The position numbers and the translations under genes were made by a program. A stretch of DNA of 64,000 nucleotides from Verpa conica (lineage: Eukaryota; Ascomycota; Pezizomycetes; Pezizales; Morchellaceae). The stretch covers positions 1,297,694 through 1,361,693 of the forward strand of contig JAUFSD010000021.1 in the NCBI GenBank assembly GCA_033030425.1, read 5' to 3'. Positions within the stretch are counted from its first letter, which is position 1, and each line of letters begins with the position of its first letter. The notes beneath the pieces were generated by a model, which saw nothing but the letters and a program-made list of their open reading frames with translations, made no database searches and was not told where the DNA came from. Below, piece by piece: positions 34,159-45,484 of the stretch.

Positions 34159-37100
34159 CTTTCCTCTCCCGAGTAGATCCTCTACCCGCATAACAGCCGA
34201 GTACGATTGGCCAACAGTCGTGGCTGCATAGGATTTGATCTACAGAGTAACGCGGGGCTGGAAGTGCAGATCGACTTTAACTCTTAATTTAACCTTTTTT
34301 CTTCCTGTTTACCACGTAGCGGAATTTGACCTTCTCTTTCCTGCCTACGTGGCGAATTACCACGATGCTTTGTTTTGCGTTTCAAAATAAAATTAGATCC
34401 CGATTAGGTCTTGCGATCTCCCTGTATTAGGTGGTATCAGAGTCACAATAAGGCTTTGCATATCCTATAGCCCATGGGGTTGTATGTTACTTTGCTGTTT
34501 GGTTTAGCGGTCTTTTTACGATTTCTATACTGAAGGAAATTTATATGTATTAAAGCACAATCGTTGTATCCATAGCTAGTAGAACGTTGTATGGTTGTAT
34601 GTCCGGATCTTCTGAGACACATAGTTAAAGGTATTCTGATGTGACCAGCCTCACAGTGTATCATCACGATCTTGCAGTAAGTACTCGTAATCGCGCGGCG
34701 TTTTGAGAACAGATTATTGCAGTCTATTCTCAGACGTCATCTTGGCTTGCGTACTCCTAAAAGCAAAGATTCGAAATAAGAACTACAAATTTTTATTCGA
34801 ATAGATATACTTATCCTACAATTAACCGAGGATCCTACCAGGAGCTTCCCCACCGGGCACACAGGAAAGCCAGTTATCACATACAACCCCGGACCGGGAA
34901 AGAAATTATGGATACCGACTCTTCAGCACTCCTTCTAACTAGCTCCGGCTCCCCAGCTTTGCAATGTTCACTTAGTAGTGGGAATAGTTATAGTATTATT
35001 TTTACCAATTCAGAAATATGTATCAATCTTTTTGAATCAGTTAAAGAGGAGAAAATCGGAACCGTAGTCTCCTATCTTATTAAAATAGTAGGAGTTACTG
35101 AGCGATGTATGTATGCTATATTCTAGCGCTAGTCGTGGTGCATTGGGGTTTTCTGGGCCGGGTGATACTACTAGTCTAATCCCTTGTCTAATCAGGCCGC
35201 CAGAGAGCCTTATCAGATGCTGACTAACCAGTCTCTGCACCAATAAATCCTATCTAATGCAACCTAGAACGTCCGTTGTACGCGTTAAATTGTCACAGTG
35301 GGACCTCAACCCAACAATATATAATAAACATAAGTCGTGCTATATATCTACTTTTAAGGGGTTCGAGTTGTGAGTTGAGCTAACAAGGGCTTATCGCTGA
35401 GTCATTTATGTCAGTCTGCTAAGGTTATAGGGTCGTTTCTATTGCGTGATTGCTGCGCATATGATGTATTGTCTGGGCGTGGGGACATGCACCATATATT
35501 ATAAGGATGATAGTAGCCTTTGAAAGTAGCTGCTAGGACCAAACCTTCTTTCTCTATACTATACTAGTCACGTTCTATACCCGACAAATGTACTTGTCAG
35601 CCAGCACGTTAATTCATACCCGTGCCGCTCCGCCAGCCCTAGGGGATACAAAAAGGGTCAGAAAGTCTAGATTATCAGACTGAATACATGAATGCTACTC
35701 TTTACAACCTATTGAGTAGAAGCCTTAGGAGCCTAGACCGGTGATGCCCATACGCTGCGGGGGTAAACCGGACTACTTGCGTCAATACCACAGATAGAGA
35801 TCTAAGGACTACAACATAGAACAGCTTGGGGTTATTGATGGTCAAGAATAAGCTGTTGTAGTGTATAGGTGTAGGGCGTGAAGAAGGGTTCTGGTAAGGG
35901 TCATAATGGAGGTAGGTGTTACTAAAACACCATTAGTCTTTGCTAATTTAATCATAGGGCTGGTATCTCGAGAGTATGTGGGGTGGCATGTGAACACTCG
36001 TAGAGTGTGAATACCGTTATCAACTCTAACATTACAACCCTAACCCTTAGCCCTTCTAGCTGGCGTTTCTGCATAAATTCAATGACTTCCTGCGTAGCTT
36101 TGGTACCTGTAAAGCTACAGAGACTTGCTGTCGGAGGTCATCAGAGCTATTCACTTGACCATGGGTGGTTCTTTCTGGCCAGAAATTCCTCCGTCTGTGG
36201 CCTCCAGCACCCGGAATACCGAATCATCATATAACCTGCGTGGCACCAGATCTACCGTAGCGTGTTCAGTTCTTAGGACTAAATTTTGTCGCTTGCCGCT
36301 GTATCAGTGGTTACGATCTATAACACTACACTAGATACATCCTCCACGCCGCGGTACACGTAACCATAATGTATAATATCTTAGCCGAAGACACCTAAAA
36401 AAAAGTCCGCCAGACCGTATAATATGTATATCGGATGCTATACTCATAGGAAGCTTAAGGCATATCTCATAGAGGTGGTCCCTAGTGTCCAAGGTGTAGA
36501 GCAGGGGGTCATTTTAGTGGGTTTAGGCTGGGTAGTATGGGTTGAAAGAGAGCTGATAGTTACCCGAGTTATGACCCCCGCTTTTTCATGTGTGCTGTAT
36601 TTATGATCAATTAATTAATTCTATCTGTGCTGGGATCTAGATAAACGAGTGATACCTCAGCGGATTATGTCATCAAATATTAGGCTATTTATTTTAGCCC
36701 TAACCCATGCACCCACCCATACCCGCTCTCTTCCTCTTGAATTCTTTATTCACCTCCATCTATCTGTAATTTCATCCAGAAAAGAAACCTTAAATTTATT
36801 GTAGCTATTGACTAAGAGCTCTCAGTACATAAGATGCTCTCGTTTATACATATGTAATGTGGGTTACAGTTACGAGATTACGATATTCAGCCCGATAGGA
36901 TATGATATGTAAAGAAAGGAGATTCCTGATGATACCCAAAGAAATTCCATCTTGTTAAATACTAAAAAAGCTAGAGACAGTGAATGTAACTAAGAGAAGG
37001 CATAAATGAGTAACATGGTTTAAACAGGTTGTATCGTACTGCCGGTAGAGTGTTTACGCCTATATGCGACCTAACCATTGTTAGCAATAACCCAAAGCTG

Positions 37101-37216
37101 GTAGAAATAACATGTATAGCCACTTCAAATAGGTTTCATCCCTAGCTAGTTCAAAACGAGAGGGAGGCCTCACTATAGAAAAGATAAGAGATACATTGCT
37201 ATTATGGGGAATAGCT

Positions 37217-37609
37217 TTAACTTTGGCAATAGGCATTTTTTGCGGCATAAGCAGCTTTATGAACGTAGGATTTAGCAATATAATCTAGAAAACTATTGAG
37301 AGCAAGCTACCTGTAGTATCTCCAGGTGCGGTGTTTGAGCAACGTCTGACAACACATAGGTCAAAAAGTCCGGACGATTCACCGCTACAAACACATCTAA
37401 GTTCCGCAGTAGGACAGCTTGGTGTGTCAATAGCCGTGGCGATGCAGCCCCACTACACAGGTATAATAGTAAGTAAGTAAGCTTGGTGATATTTGGTCAG
37501 AAAAACATACAGCACATTCGGGCAAATTCGGAATGCCTTGACCAAGGATAGGGGTAAAAAGGCCAGCGACAACAGTAACGAGAGCCACAGTAGAAATAGT
37601 ATGCTTCAT
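37217..37609 (-). CDS. Small secreted CFEM-domain protein
   Basis: Three short exons on the minus strand: 37609-37511, 37452-37311, 37254-37217, giving 92 aa. Donors are GTATGT and GTAGCT; acceptors are TGTAG and AAAG; phases join cleanly. Residues 1-23 are a signal peptide (MKHTISTVALVTVVAGLFTP...LGQ). The mature protein is one CFEM module with eight cysteines in the expected order: LPECAWGCIATAI, then SCPTAELRCVCSGESSGLF, DLCVVR, RCSNTAPGD and, in the 38-nt last exon, YAAKNAYCQS. CFEM proteins act at the fungal cell surface or outside the cell, in haem/iron capture, wall structure or host interaction. There is no clear GPI-anchor tail, so it is probably released. The Asp that often marks haem-binding CFEMs is Glu-Leu here (AELRCVC), so haem binding is uncertain. 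The last exon's acceptor is the weakest join. Confidence 0.75.
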
Positions 37610-40040
37610 TTCAAGGTTATAAGCTCTTGTGGAGGAGACTGAAATTAGATTTACGGTGTTGCTTTAGAGCGGTAGTAGATCAGATAGAGGGTCTTAGGAC
37701 TACGTTAGCTTTAGGAGAAGACATTTCCCCTTGAACTGAACAGAGATGGTGGTTTAAATATGGTACATTGGAACCGGATGATTGCTTTTCTCATTGATCT
37801 TTCGTCTAACCAGTATAATAGGCAATTCCCTTAACATGCATAAATAGCCCCCCAAGGGATCTAAAAAAATTCGTTACAGCTATCTAGTACCCCTTACCAA
37901 TAGTATCTAATTATAAACCTTCCTATGAATAAACAATACCACGATAGCCCCTTAGTCGATTTCATACAGAATAAAGGATAATCAATCGCTAGCCGGCTCG
38001 GCGTAGCGCATGAAAGACTATATTTCAAGACTTGGGCTAATGAGATGTCTATCTACTGTAGCTGAGATTGTAAACTCCCTTGAAATTCAAGAATGCTATA
38101 TGGTTATGTATTGCGTAACTAAAGTTGTATTCCTGTATCTGATCGCACTACTGGCAAGGTCTGTTATTGACGGCGGTCGGGTGGGGTTTGTCTCCGGTTA
38201 CTTGTCCCCACAGGATTTCCATCCGAAATGGACTTTGGATAGGAGGATGGGTTCTCGTACTATTTAATTGTGGCTTATAACTATACTCGTGTCATGCATA
38301 GACCGGATGGAAACGGAGGCAATAAGAACCATCGATCGGCTCGCTACCCCCGCTGTGGTCCTGGTCGTAGAAGTCATTTTAGAGATCTTCTCAAACAAAT
38401 TCTTCCATAACCACACTCATGGATTAAGAGGGAATGGTATCTACTAATTTAGACGTTTATTCGTTTATATACATAATAGTCGTGTAGGTAGGTTTCACCT
38501 TGGAATCTCTGTAATATCATGAAAGATATAGATAATAGCCCTTAGAAACATATCTATTTAGAATTAAATTACCTAGTCTCGTTTTCATAGGTTCCGTTTA
38601 TTATGACGTAGTCGTGGTGTGGGGTATAAATATCGCAGGTGTTGGAATATGGGCTAGCTCGCCTTACGATACGAGTCTCCAGCGCTGCATGTATCTGTTT
38701 ATAGAAACAAGGTAACAAAACCGGAAACCCACAAGAAGACAAAAGTAGACTTCATATAAAATTCCAATGATATCTATCGTACACTTCCCCTATAGTGGTC
38801 CAATAGATTGAGTCCAGGACTTAGAACCCTAACCCCAATACCTCAGTCCCTTTTTGCTAACTCGTACAATCAAACTGAGAAAGAATATACATACTAGATA
38901 GGACTCCTGTGCTAATGAAAATTTAAGAGTTTTTTATCATATTTCAGGGTGGAAGGAATAAGCGTGATATCTGGGAGCATATATCTAATAGTCAACAGTG
39001 TGATATATGCTCTGTGCCATGGACGGCAACGATCAGCCCGCCATCATTAGGGAAGCGAGATGCAGAAACTATATTACCAACATCTAAATGCTACAGAAAA
39101 CACTATATACTGCACTCCCGGTCTACACCTCACCCCGCACCCCCGCTTCGTAGCGCCGTACCGCGTCCCGCTACCTCCAACGCCGCCGCTTCCCGACTCT
39201 CGATACTAAACCACATCCCCGCTGTACCACCCTCTAAATCTATATTCTCACGGCGTTCGCTATAGAGGGGGTCCCCCAAACTGACCGAGGAACCGCGCCA
39301 AGACACTGCCCCCAGCCCGGCTTAAGACAAACAGTAGTGACGCCAAGTATCTTTAGTCTAGCTACATAGCTTGAAATTTAACCAGATCTAACAATTAGTA
39401 TAACACTCTATTAGCGGATATCACAATCTCCCATAATCTACTGCTCAACATATCTCTTTCTCTCTTTTCTTTCATCTTTTTATCCCATTTGTTTTTTGCT
39501 GAGAAGAACTCGCACCAACTCATGAAGGAGTGGGTAGCCGCCTCTTACGGCCAAGAGCCCATTCGCGAGCACTAAATATTCAATTTTATCTAATAGACCA
39601 AAAAACTCAATGACGACACGTAGATAACCAGTAAACGTTGCTTAAATCTTGCCTACTCCCCTTGGCCCACCCGCATCATCTCTGCGTACCCCACAAGAGG
39701 CATGGTGAGGGCCGCTCTCTATTCTTCTGCTTTGCCCACTACGTGATTGCTGAATAAGGTTGCAGACAAAGCCTTTGTCTCGGGAAACCTTTTTCACTTT
39801 TTCACTTTTTCACTTTTTCATTTTCCAATTCCCAATTTCCGAATTTACTTCGTGTTTGTCGCTATGGGCCTCCGTAAGATTGATAGAATCTCGGTTTGTA
39901 AATAGTTCAGTATCAATAACAGATTATCCAATACGGTCAAGATCATCAAAAACGCACACATTCAATGCTCATCTCAATATATATTATACAAATATGACGT
40001 ACCAAGATAAGAACTTCCGTATTACCGAAATTCATTTACT
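37610..40040. other. Spacer with repeat fragments
   Basis: No confident gene. The frame at 38010-38267 is unrecognised, and that at 39014-39265 runs into a MITE fragment. A telobox lies at 38824, and an 8-bp microsatellite (CTTTTTCA, about four units) at 39788-39820. Confidence 0.55.
39264..39322. repeat. Fragment of the GTGTTCG-type MITE
   Basis: GGGGGTCCCCCAAACTGACC, GAGGAACCGCGCCAAGACAC and TGCCCCCAGCCC match the left part of the copy at 53856-54124 (GGTCCCCTAAACTAACC... ATACTGCCCC) with scattered changes. The TIR itself is lost. Confidence 0.6.
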
Positions 40041-41349
40041 TTATTCCTCAGGTTGAACTAACCAAATAGTAAGGCCAGTTCTTGCTCTTCCCGAGCCCTC
40101 GACCCATTTCCCCACGTCAGCTTTGCTTTTCCTCCTTTTATCCGCCCTAAACCATACATCAGATGGCACTTCTACCTCAGTGCCTGTGACTGATGTTTCT
40201 GCGATAGAAGCAAGTTCTTGCCTAAACGGTTGCACGGCTCGGGAGAGTCGGGTATCGTAGCTGTGTGCGGTTTGGTTTGTATGATTTGAGGAGCCTCCAA
40301 ATGTGCTTTCATCGTCATCGCCAGTGATATCTTGAATTCGACGCTTGCTACTCCTCCCACCACCCTTGAGCAACTCGATAACCGGGACTTGCGCTCTAGT
40401 CTGCACAAAGCCATTACTCTTGGTGGTAACTTTAGACTTGGCAGTAGCCTTAGGCCTTCCGGTGACCTTAGACCGTCCGGTGACCTTACGCTCCCCCGTA
40501 ACCTTAGACTTCCCCGCAACCTTAGGCTTCTCCGTAACCTTCGGGTTTTCCGTAACCTTAGACTTCTCAGGAACCTCAGGCGCAAGGGTCGTGTAGTGCT
40601 CTATTAACTTGCTAAACGTGGCAGCGACATCTTTGGGAATACCGCCCAAACGGGGGTGGACGCGTTCAACGCTACCGTTGATTCGGGCACTATGAATAAT
40701 AGCTGCGAATGGATTGCATTTCAATTCTTTGACCGGGTTCTTCCTGAAGGTTTCTGTGGATATAAAACCTTCACGAGTCTGGTATCGTGCATATTTGTTT
40801 TGGAAAGTGTTTACTACGGAAGGCTTACGACGCAAGTCCTGGCCCTTTTCTGCAGCTGCAATACGGTCGGCCTGAAACTGCTCTTCATCTTCCAGGAATT
40901 CGGCTAGGTTTATAGGTATAAAGATCCACGTAGGTGTTGTTTTGTCATAGCTATTATGGCAAGTCCCGCAGAGACAGACAAGGTTCTCAGGCGAGTGGAT
41001 GCTGTGCATTTTGTGAAAGCCTCTATCGCGATAATCTTTGAACTAATAAATAGATTAGTATAGTTGGTGTCAATGTCAACAGAGTGTATACCAGGACAAT
41101 ATCCTCTTTGGCGATAAGGTGCGCGACCTCATTGCCGTAAAATCCACACAACCAGCACCTGTAGCCAGCCTTCTCACGGATACGATCCTTCTCAGCAGGT
41201 GTAAGTGCCGATGTCCTTTCCCTCAAGTTATAAGGCCTATTATCTTTGAGTACTGAGAGGGGATTCGGTAACGAGGTCGAGGAGCAGTTACGCCCATCTT
41301 CACGTAAAGCTTGCTCGACTGATTCGGCGCTGAGATCGGCGTTTCTCAT
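40041..41349 (-). CDS. HNH-endonuclease-like protein
   Basis: Two exons, 41349-41092 and 41042-40041, joined by a 49-nt intron (GTATAC donor, CTAAT branch, TTATTAG acceptor, phase 0), giving 419 aa. The beta-beta-alpha-metal HNH motif spans the intron: YRCWLCG (C65, C68), EVAHLIAKED (H77), then IHSPENLVCLCGTCHNSYDK (N106, C111, C114, H115). Two CxxC pairs would bind a structural zinc and H77/N106 are the catalytic candidates. Residues about 245-293 are eight hexapeptide units of the form xxxKVT, highly basic. The C-terminus has a likely nuclear signal (SSKRRIQD, DKRRKSK) in a disordered stretch. Such HNH proteins are abundant in Pezizomycetes, with unknown biological role; they may be domesticated or selfish nucleases. 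The motif is complete, so activity is plausible. Whether DNA is the substrate is inference. Confidence 0.8.
40422..40568 (-). repeat. 18-bp coding minisatellite (KVT hexapeptides)
   Basis: Eight degenerate 18-bp units inside the HNH gene encode EKSKVT, ENPKVT, EKPKVA, GKSKVT, GERKVT, GRSKVT, GRPKAT and AKSKVT. Length change in steps of 18 bp would keep frame. Confidence 0.75.
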
Positions 41350-43586
41350 TGTGAATGGGGCTTGTAACAGGTACGATCATGACTGACACGGGATGCCCGA
41401 ACTCTCGGGCGGGGTAAGCTTACCCTGGCACAGGGTTAGGTTTTCTAAACGCAGGTCTTGGCGCTATTGTGCGAACCAGACCTTCGCAGGAATAGAAACG
41501 TATATCAGAGGGTGGTTCCTCTTATACTGAGGCTGTAGTTACTACCTTGCAGGTTTGGATAGTATTAGCGCGTCAGGTACCTCAGGACCTGCAACAATAA
41601 TACCCAACTCGCCCCTAATGGTTTCTCAACGGCAATAACTAACCCTTAACCTACGTTACATATAACTCTCGTCATTGAAGCGAGTCTCGGGTCATATTAG
41701 GAGTCAGCTTGGGCCGCATTCTTATCAAGCAATTCAGGGATTCTAATACTTAAGGGTAGCAATGAATGAATAAATCAATAATAGATACATGGAGACTTAA
41801 GAGTAGCATTCCCCTGATCTTTTAGGCTAAGTAAAATATCACTAACGTCTCTAAATCTAATCAAATAGACATCTCTAGGCCATTATAGTTATAATAACCT
41901 AGAAGGGTAGGACCCACACGGTAGTGTACTAAATGGCTAGTAAAACATGGGTTAGGGTTTATCTGACAGAACCCTAACCCGAACGATTTTAGTCTTGCTC
42001 TATAGGCTTGGTTCATCGATCAGTAGCGCAACTGTATCCACAACGGTGTCTCATGCTCAACTCTGTTTGCACTCAAGGCACTTGTTCTTTAAAAAAAAAT
42101 AATTGAATGTAATGTATCATGATTCTCTTCTCTCGTCACCATGAGAGAAGATTTGTGTAAGTACTAGCGTGCCAAGTCCCATAAACGAGCCACCTGCGCC
42201 TCAGCGCCACATCATGACATAACACTCGGTATGTGAGTAAAGCTTCAGTTGTGTAAAAGGGTATCGGTATATGTTTCAACAAAAGAAACCTAAACCCTCA
42301 TATGGGATGCCTTGCCTAGACCTCAAATATAGCTAATAGATGGTACGTGATTCATATCTATGGTTTATCCATATTACGAAGCTTTTATAATAGTGAGTGT
42401 TGTTTTATGACCGAGTGATCATGTGTGACTTGTTTTTTTAAGGTTAAAGGGCAATCCTTTTAGGAAGAGAATATAGGAATATATCCAGGAATAGCCAATG
42501 CTTACCCAATGGTAGTACAGGTTATCTCCATGGCCCCAACCAGACCGGTAATGAAAGGGAGCACCTAGTTAATGAATCCTTGTCTCGTATGTCTAGTGAA
42601 AGCACCTCACTTAGCCCGCTACCGCATTTACTTGTGATGGCTATGCATACTATACTAGTTATGGTAATATATATTGGCTCAGAGCCTTGTTCATACTGCA
42701 TTTTTTACCGCATTCCTATCCCGGTTACATCACCCACGACCAAGTAAGCGCTTCTCAACACTGGTGTCGATCGATCTCTGAGGTCTCAAACCTGGCGTCC
42801 CTGGCCATTCAGAATAATCTCCAGGCAACACTTGTATCTTATGCACCCTCCTGATTTTCAGCATGAAGCTAGCTCTTCACGGCTGCTTGGGAGATGGTTC
42901 CCACACCTCCGGAGAAGCGTCCTTGAATCGTTTGTCCCTACCCACCTATCTCATAAATAGAATAGCTAGGGAGCACTCTTTTAACGGGTCATAGCCCCAA
43001 AATCTTCCGCACCACACCGGACCACTTTTAATACCAGAAAACGTATCTAGGTCATAGCCCTACAGGGTCCCCCCACGACAATTTCTCAACATTCGCAGGT
43101 TTAGAGATTGTCTAAAGTCTCAGCTAGCCTATACAGAATAGCGTCATCATTCATCACCCGGTCATCTATCATCACTCGGTCATTGTCACTTTACTTTTGC
43201 TCCCTTTGCATCGCATCCGCTTACTCCTTAGCTACATTTGGCTACCTAACTCGGCTGTTTATAATGAATAACTCTTTACACCCACATGGTTACCACACCA
43301 TATTTCTCAACTCCGTAAATCGTCAAAAGCCGAAGAGGAGTCACTACTCGGTATAGAAAGCACCTATAACGTCTTCCCCATAGTGCTTAAACAACTCCCG
43401 AACGTTTACCAATATTAAGTGCGGCTGAGATAGGTACGTTGGTATAATGGTAGGATGGGTTACCAGCCAGGTAATAGTAGAGCGACATCAGGTTACGGTC
43501 AGCACTCGAGAAATTCTCTTCCCATACTAGGAATGACTATAACCGATATAGTTAAACAATAGAGCCCATGCTGTCTCTATTACCAC
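41350..43586. other. Spacer
   Basis: No gene supported. Contains an inverted pair of telobox motifs at 41949-41980 and a small hairpin near 42124-42147 (CTTCTCTC/GAGAGAAG). Confidence 0.6.
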
Positions 43587-44045
43587 CTACATTCGCCAAT
43601 ACGGTCTCGAGCCAGTATAGACATCCACATCCTCTGAATACGCTACATCCATTGATACTCCCACAAACTCGGCCCACCTCTTCTCGCATTCAGTCGCGTA
43701 CGCACCCTGCCCATACTCGCCTAGGAAGAATAAGACATCCGCCTCTGCAGTAGTAACTAGTAAGCCACCGGAATCTATAGAGGCCAGAATGTACTCACCG
43801 TATCTCGCATTAAAAAGTCCTCTAGCATATTTTGGAAACCCGGTAACCGTAATATTCCGTTCATCATGAATTGGCACAATCTCTTCATCTACCGTCTTTA
43901 CCTTGCTATTTTTTGCACGTGCGATACGATTATGGTTTCTACAGTCCTACCAGTTAGCCTCGGCCTTGGCCTCTACTCTTTCCATTAATTGCACACACTC
44001 TGCCGCCCTTCTACTTTGTGCCGTTGGTGGCCCGGCAGCTGCCAT
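43587..44045 (-). pseudogene. Second copy of a coiled-coil/ARL-N domain, with in-frame stop
   Basis: From an ATG at 44045 the frame reads MAAAGPPTAQSRRAAECVQL, MERVEAKAEANW, then TAG, then continues in the same frame as DCRNHNRIARAKNSKV...EEIVPI, ITVTGFPKYARGL and EADVLFFLGEYGQGAY to a stop at 43587. The same signposts (N-IAR-NS, PI/PL, GFP, LG, then a basic/aromatic end) mark the adjacent gene, so both belong to one fungal family of unknown function. The TAG may be a C-to-T change of CAG, or a very short intron (GTAGAG to GGTAG, 30 nt) could remove it, although that is below the usual size. Only 9 bases separate this ATG from the stop of the upstream gene. It may be a broken tandem duplicate or a second domain of one transcript. 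Confidence 0.45.
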
Positions 44046-44054
44046 CTCTGCATT

Positions 44055-44906
44055 TCATTTCTGGCGACGCACGGCACGTTCCAGGGCTATGCTCTCCGCG
44101 GGGACAAAGTACTCTGAAACTGTAGAAACAACGTCGTCGCTCACTCCACAGAACTTGTAGAGTTCTTTTTCGTCGCCGTTAAGTCCAAAGGCTTTACATA
44201 AGTGTGTTACAGCTATGGGTTCTAATGAAGGTGTTAGAAGGTATATATGGAGGGAGTTAGGAGGTGTATAGGGAGAGGAATTGGGAGGGGGACCGACTGA
44301 GAAACACGAGATGACCAAGGGTAGCGGGGAAGCCAAGGATTCTGTTATTGTGGTTATTGTGGAGAGGAAGAAGCGCCTGATTGCCGAGTCGGAGGCTCTG
44401 ATTATGAAGGCGGGCAAGGATGTTGTGCTCCCTAGTACATTAACCAAGTATTCCTAGTATAAAAATTTAAGATAGAGGTACTCTGCTGTAGGCGGTTCTA
44501 GGTGGTGGTAACCAACCGGGAGTTCTATTAGCTCGCTTCCAGTAGAATTAGGGGTATAGCTAGGTCCCTTGTCAGGACCGTGAACTGTGCTCTCTATTCT
44601 ATCAAGACGGGTGTTCACTGCCGCAATCTGCGTAGTGATTGTCTGGAGCTGGAGCAATATGGCATTGTTGAGGTCACTACTAGGGGGGGAGGTGGCGGTA
44701 CTGACTCGGCCAAGCTCTGTGAGGAGGTTTGTGACGCCGGAGGAGATAGACTGGGTATAGTTGGCAATCTTTCTTGCGCTGTCGGTTTGTCCAGGAGTTG
44801 TTGGTGTTGCGGGCATGCTGGGTCGCTGGTGTTGTGCGGATGGCGGAGGCGGAGGCGGAGGCGGGGAGGCTGCCAATAGTTGGGTTACACAAGCTGCTCG
44901 AGGCAT
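44055..44906 (-). CDS. Coiled-coil fungal protein with ARLxN domain
   Basis: Best model: exons 44906-44482, 44431-44316, 44221-44055, giving 235 aa. The start MPRAACVTQ precedes a run of eight prolines. A coiled coil follows (ILLQLQTITTQIAAVNTRLD, RIESTVHG), then the family domain: NILARLHNQSLRLGNQALLP, NNRILGFPATLEPIAV, CKAFGLNGDEKELYKFCGV. This is a family often seen in filamentous and basal fungi, without known function. Intron 1 (50 nt, GTACCT to GTACTAG) and intron 2 (94 nt, atypical GTCATC donor, CTAAC branch, ATTAG acceptor) are chosen because they restore family similarity and phase. Reading without them gives other open frames that lose the pattern. Probably an oligomeric cytosolic or nuclear protein. 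Confidence 0.6.
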
Positions 44907-45484
44907 AACTACTCACCCCGCTGCTTTTAAATATGTCAATATCTGGTAGGACTGTACAACTCATTGGATCATGGAAACACTACTTCGGTATTCTGGTTAT
45001 GATTTTTGTTTTATATGATTCCTAATAAGGGTACATGTAGCTAATGAAAGTCACGGGATAGAGGTCACGTGACTGCGCCCGGGCTATGTGAATTAATCAT
45101 AAATACATGAAACCCTTATCTGTATGGATCATGGCTTAGGGTTATTTTCCTAGGACACAGCTCGGCCTAGCTAGAGGTAGTTGTAGTCTCTAATACCCTT
45201 TTCTCATTGGACCTCTGGAGTTCTTGCCCTCTGTCTATTTTATTTGTCCTTCTGCACTAGCCACAATCTTCTATCTTTTCATGCAGAGCAGTCACGTTAT
45301 ATTCACATATTTTACCTATAACTGCCCATACAGAGACTTTCTTAAATTTACCTCGTCACTTTTATCTTTCTGTAAATCATCTTTCTTCCGATAGTCCTGT
45401 GCAAATCTATCCACCGTTATTCTTCCTTTGCCAGGGGTCATTCGGGCAAGGCCTTTAGTTATATTATGAAGCTGTATCTACGTA
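44907..45484. other. Divergent spacer, pyrimidine-rich
   Basis: Lies between a minus-strand and a plus-strand gene and should carry both promoters. A 5'-exon for the plus-strand gene could start at the ATG near 45281, but the join is not compelling. Confidence 0.5.

Larger units (their letters stand above)
31990..37216. other. 5.2-kb spacer with small repeats only
   Basis: No gene is supported: all open frames are short and unrecognised, and none joins across plausible introns by eye. Contains an element end at 32503-32540, a 113-bp TIR element at 34046-34158, and teloboxes at 36036 and 36696. Confidence 0.6.

Noticed and set aside
40332..40907. Plus-strand frames with repeated NLRLPRN or RPVTL units
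   Set aside because: Antisense reading of the KVT minisatellite in the HNH gene.
43430..43500. String with TTGGTATAATGGTAGGAT, like a tRNA A-box and D-arm
   Set aside because: No B-box match and no fold into a cloverleaf, so not called as tRNA.
45281..45375. Possible first exon MQSSHVIFTYF... for the acidic protein
   Set aside because: It can be joined in phase through GTAAAT and CTACGTAG, but nothing beyond phase supports it.
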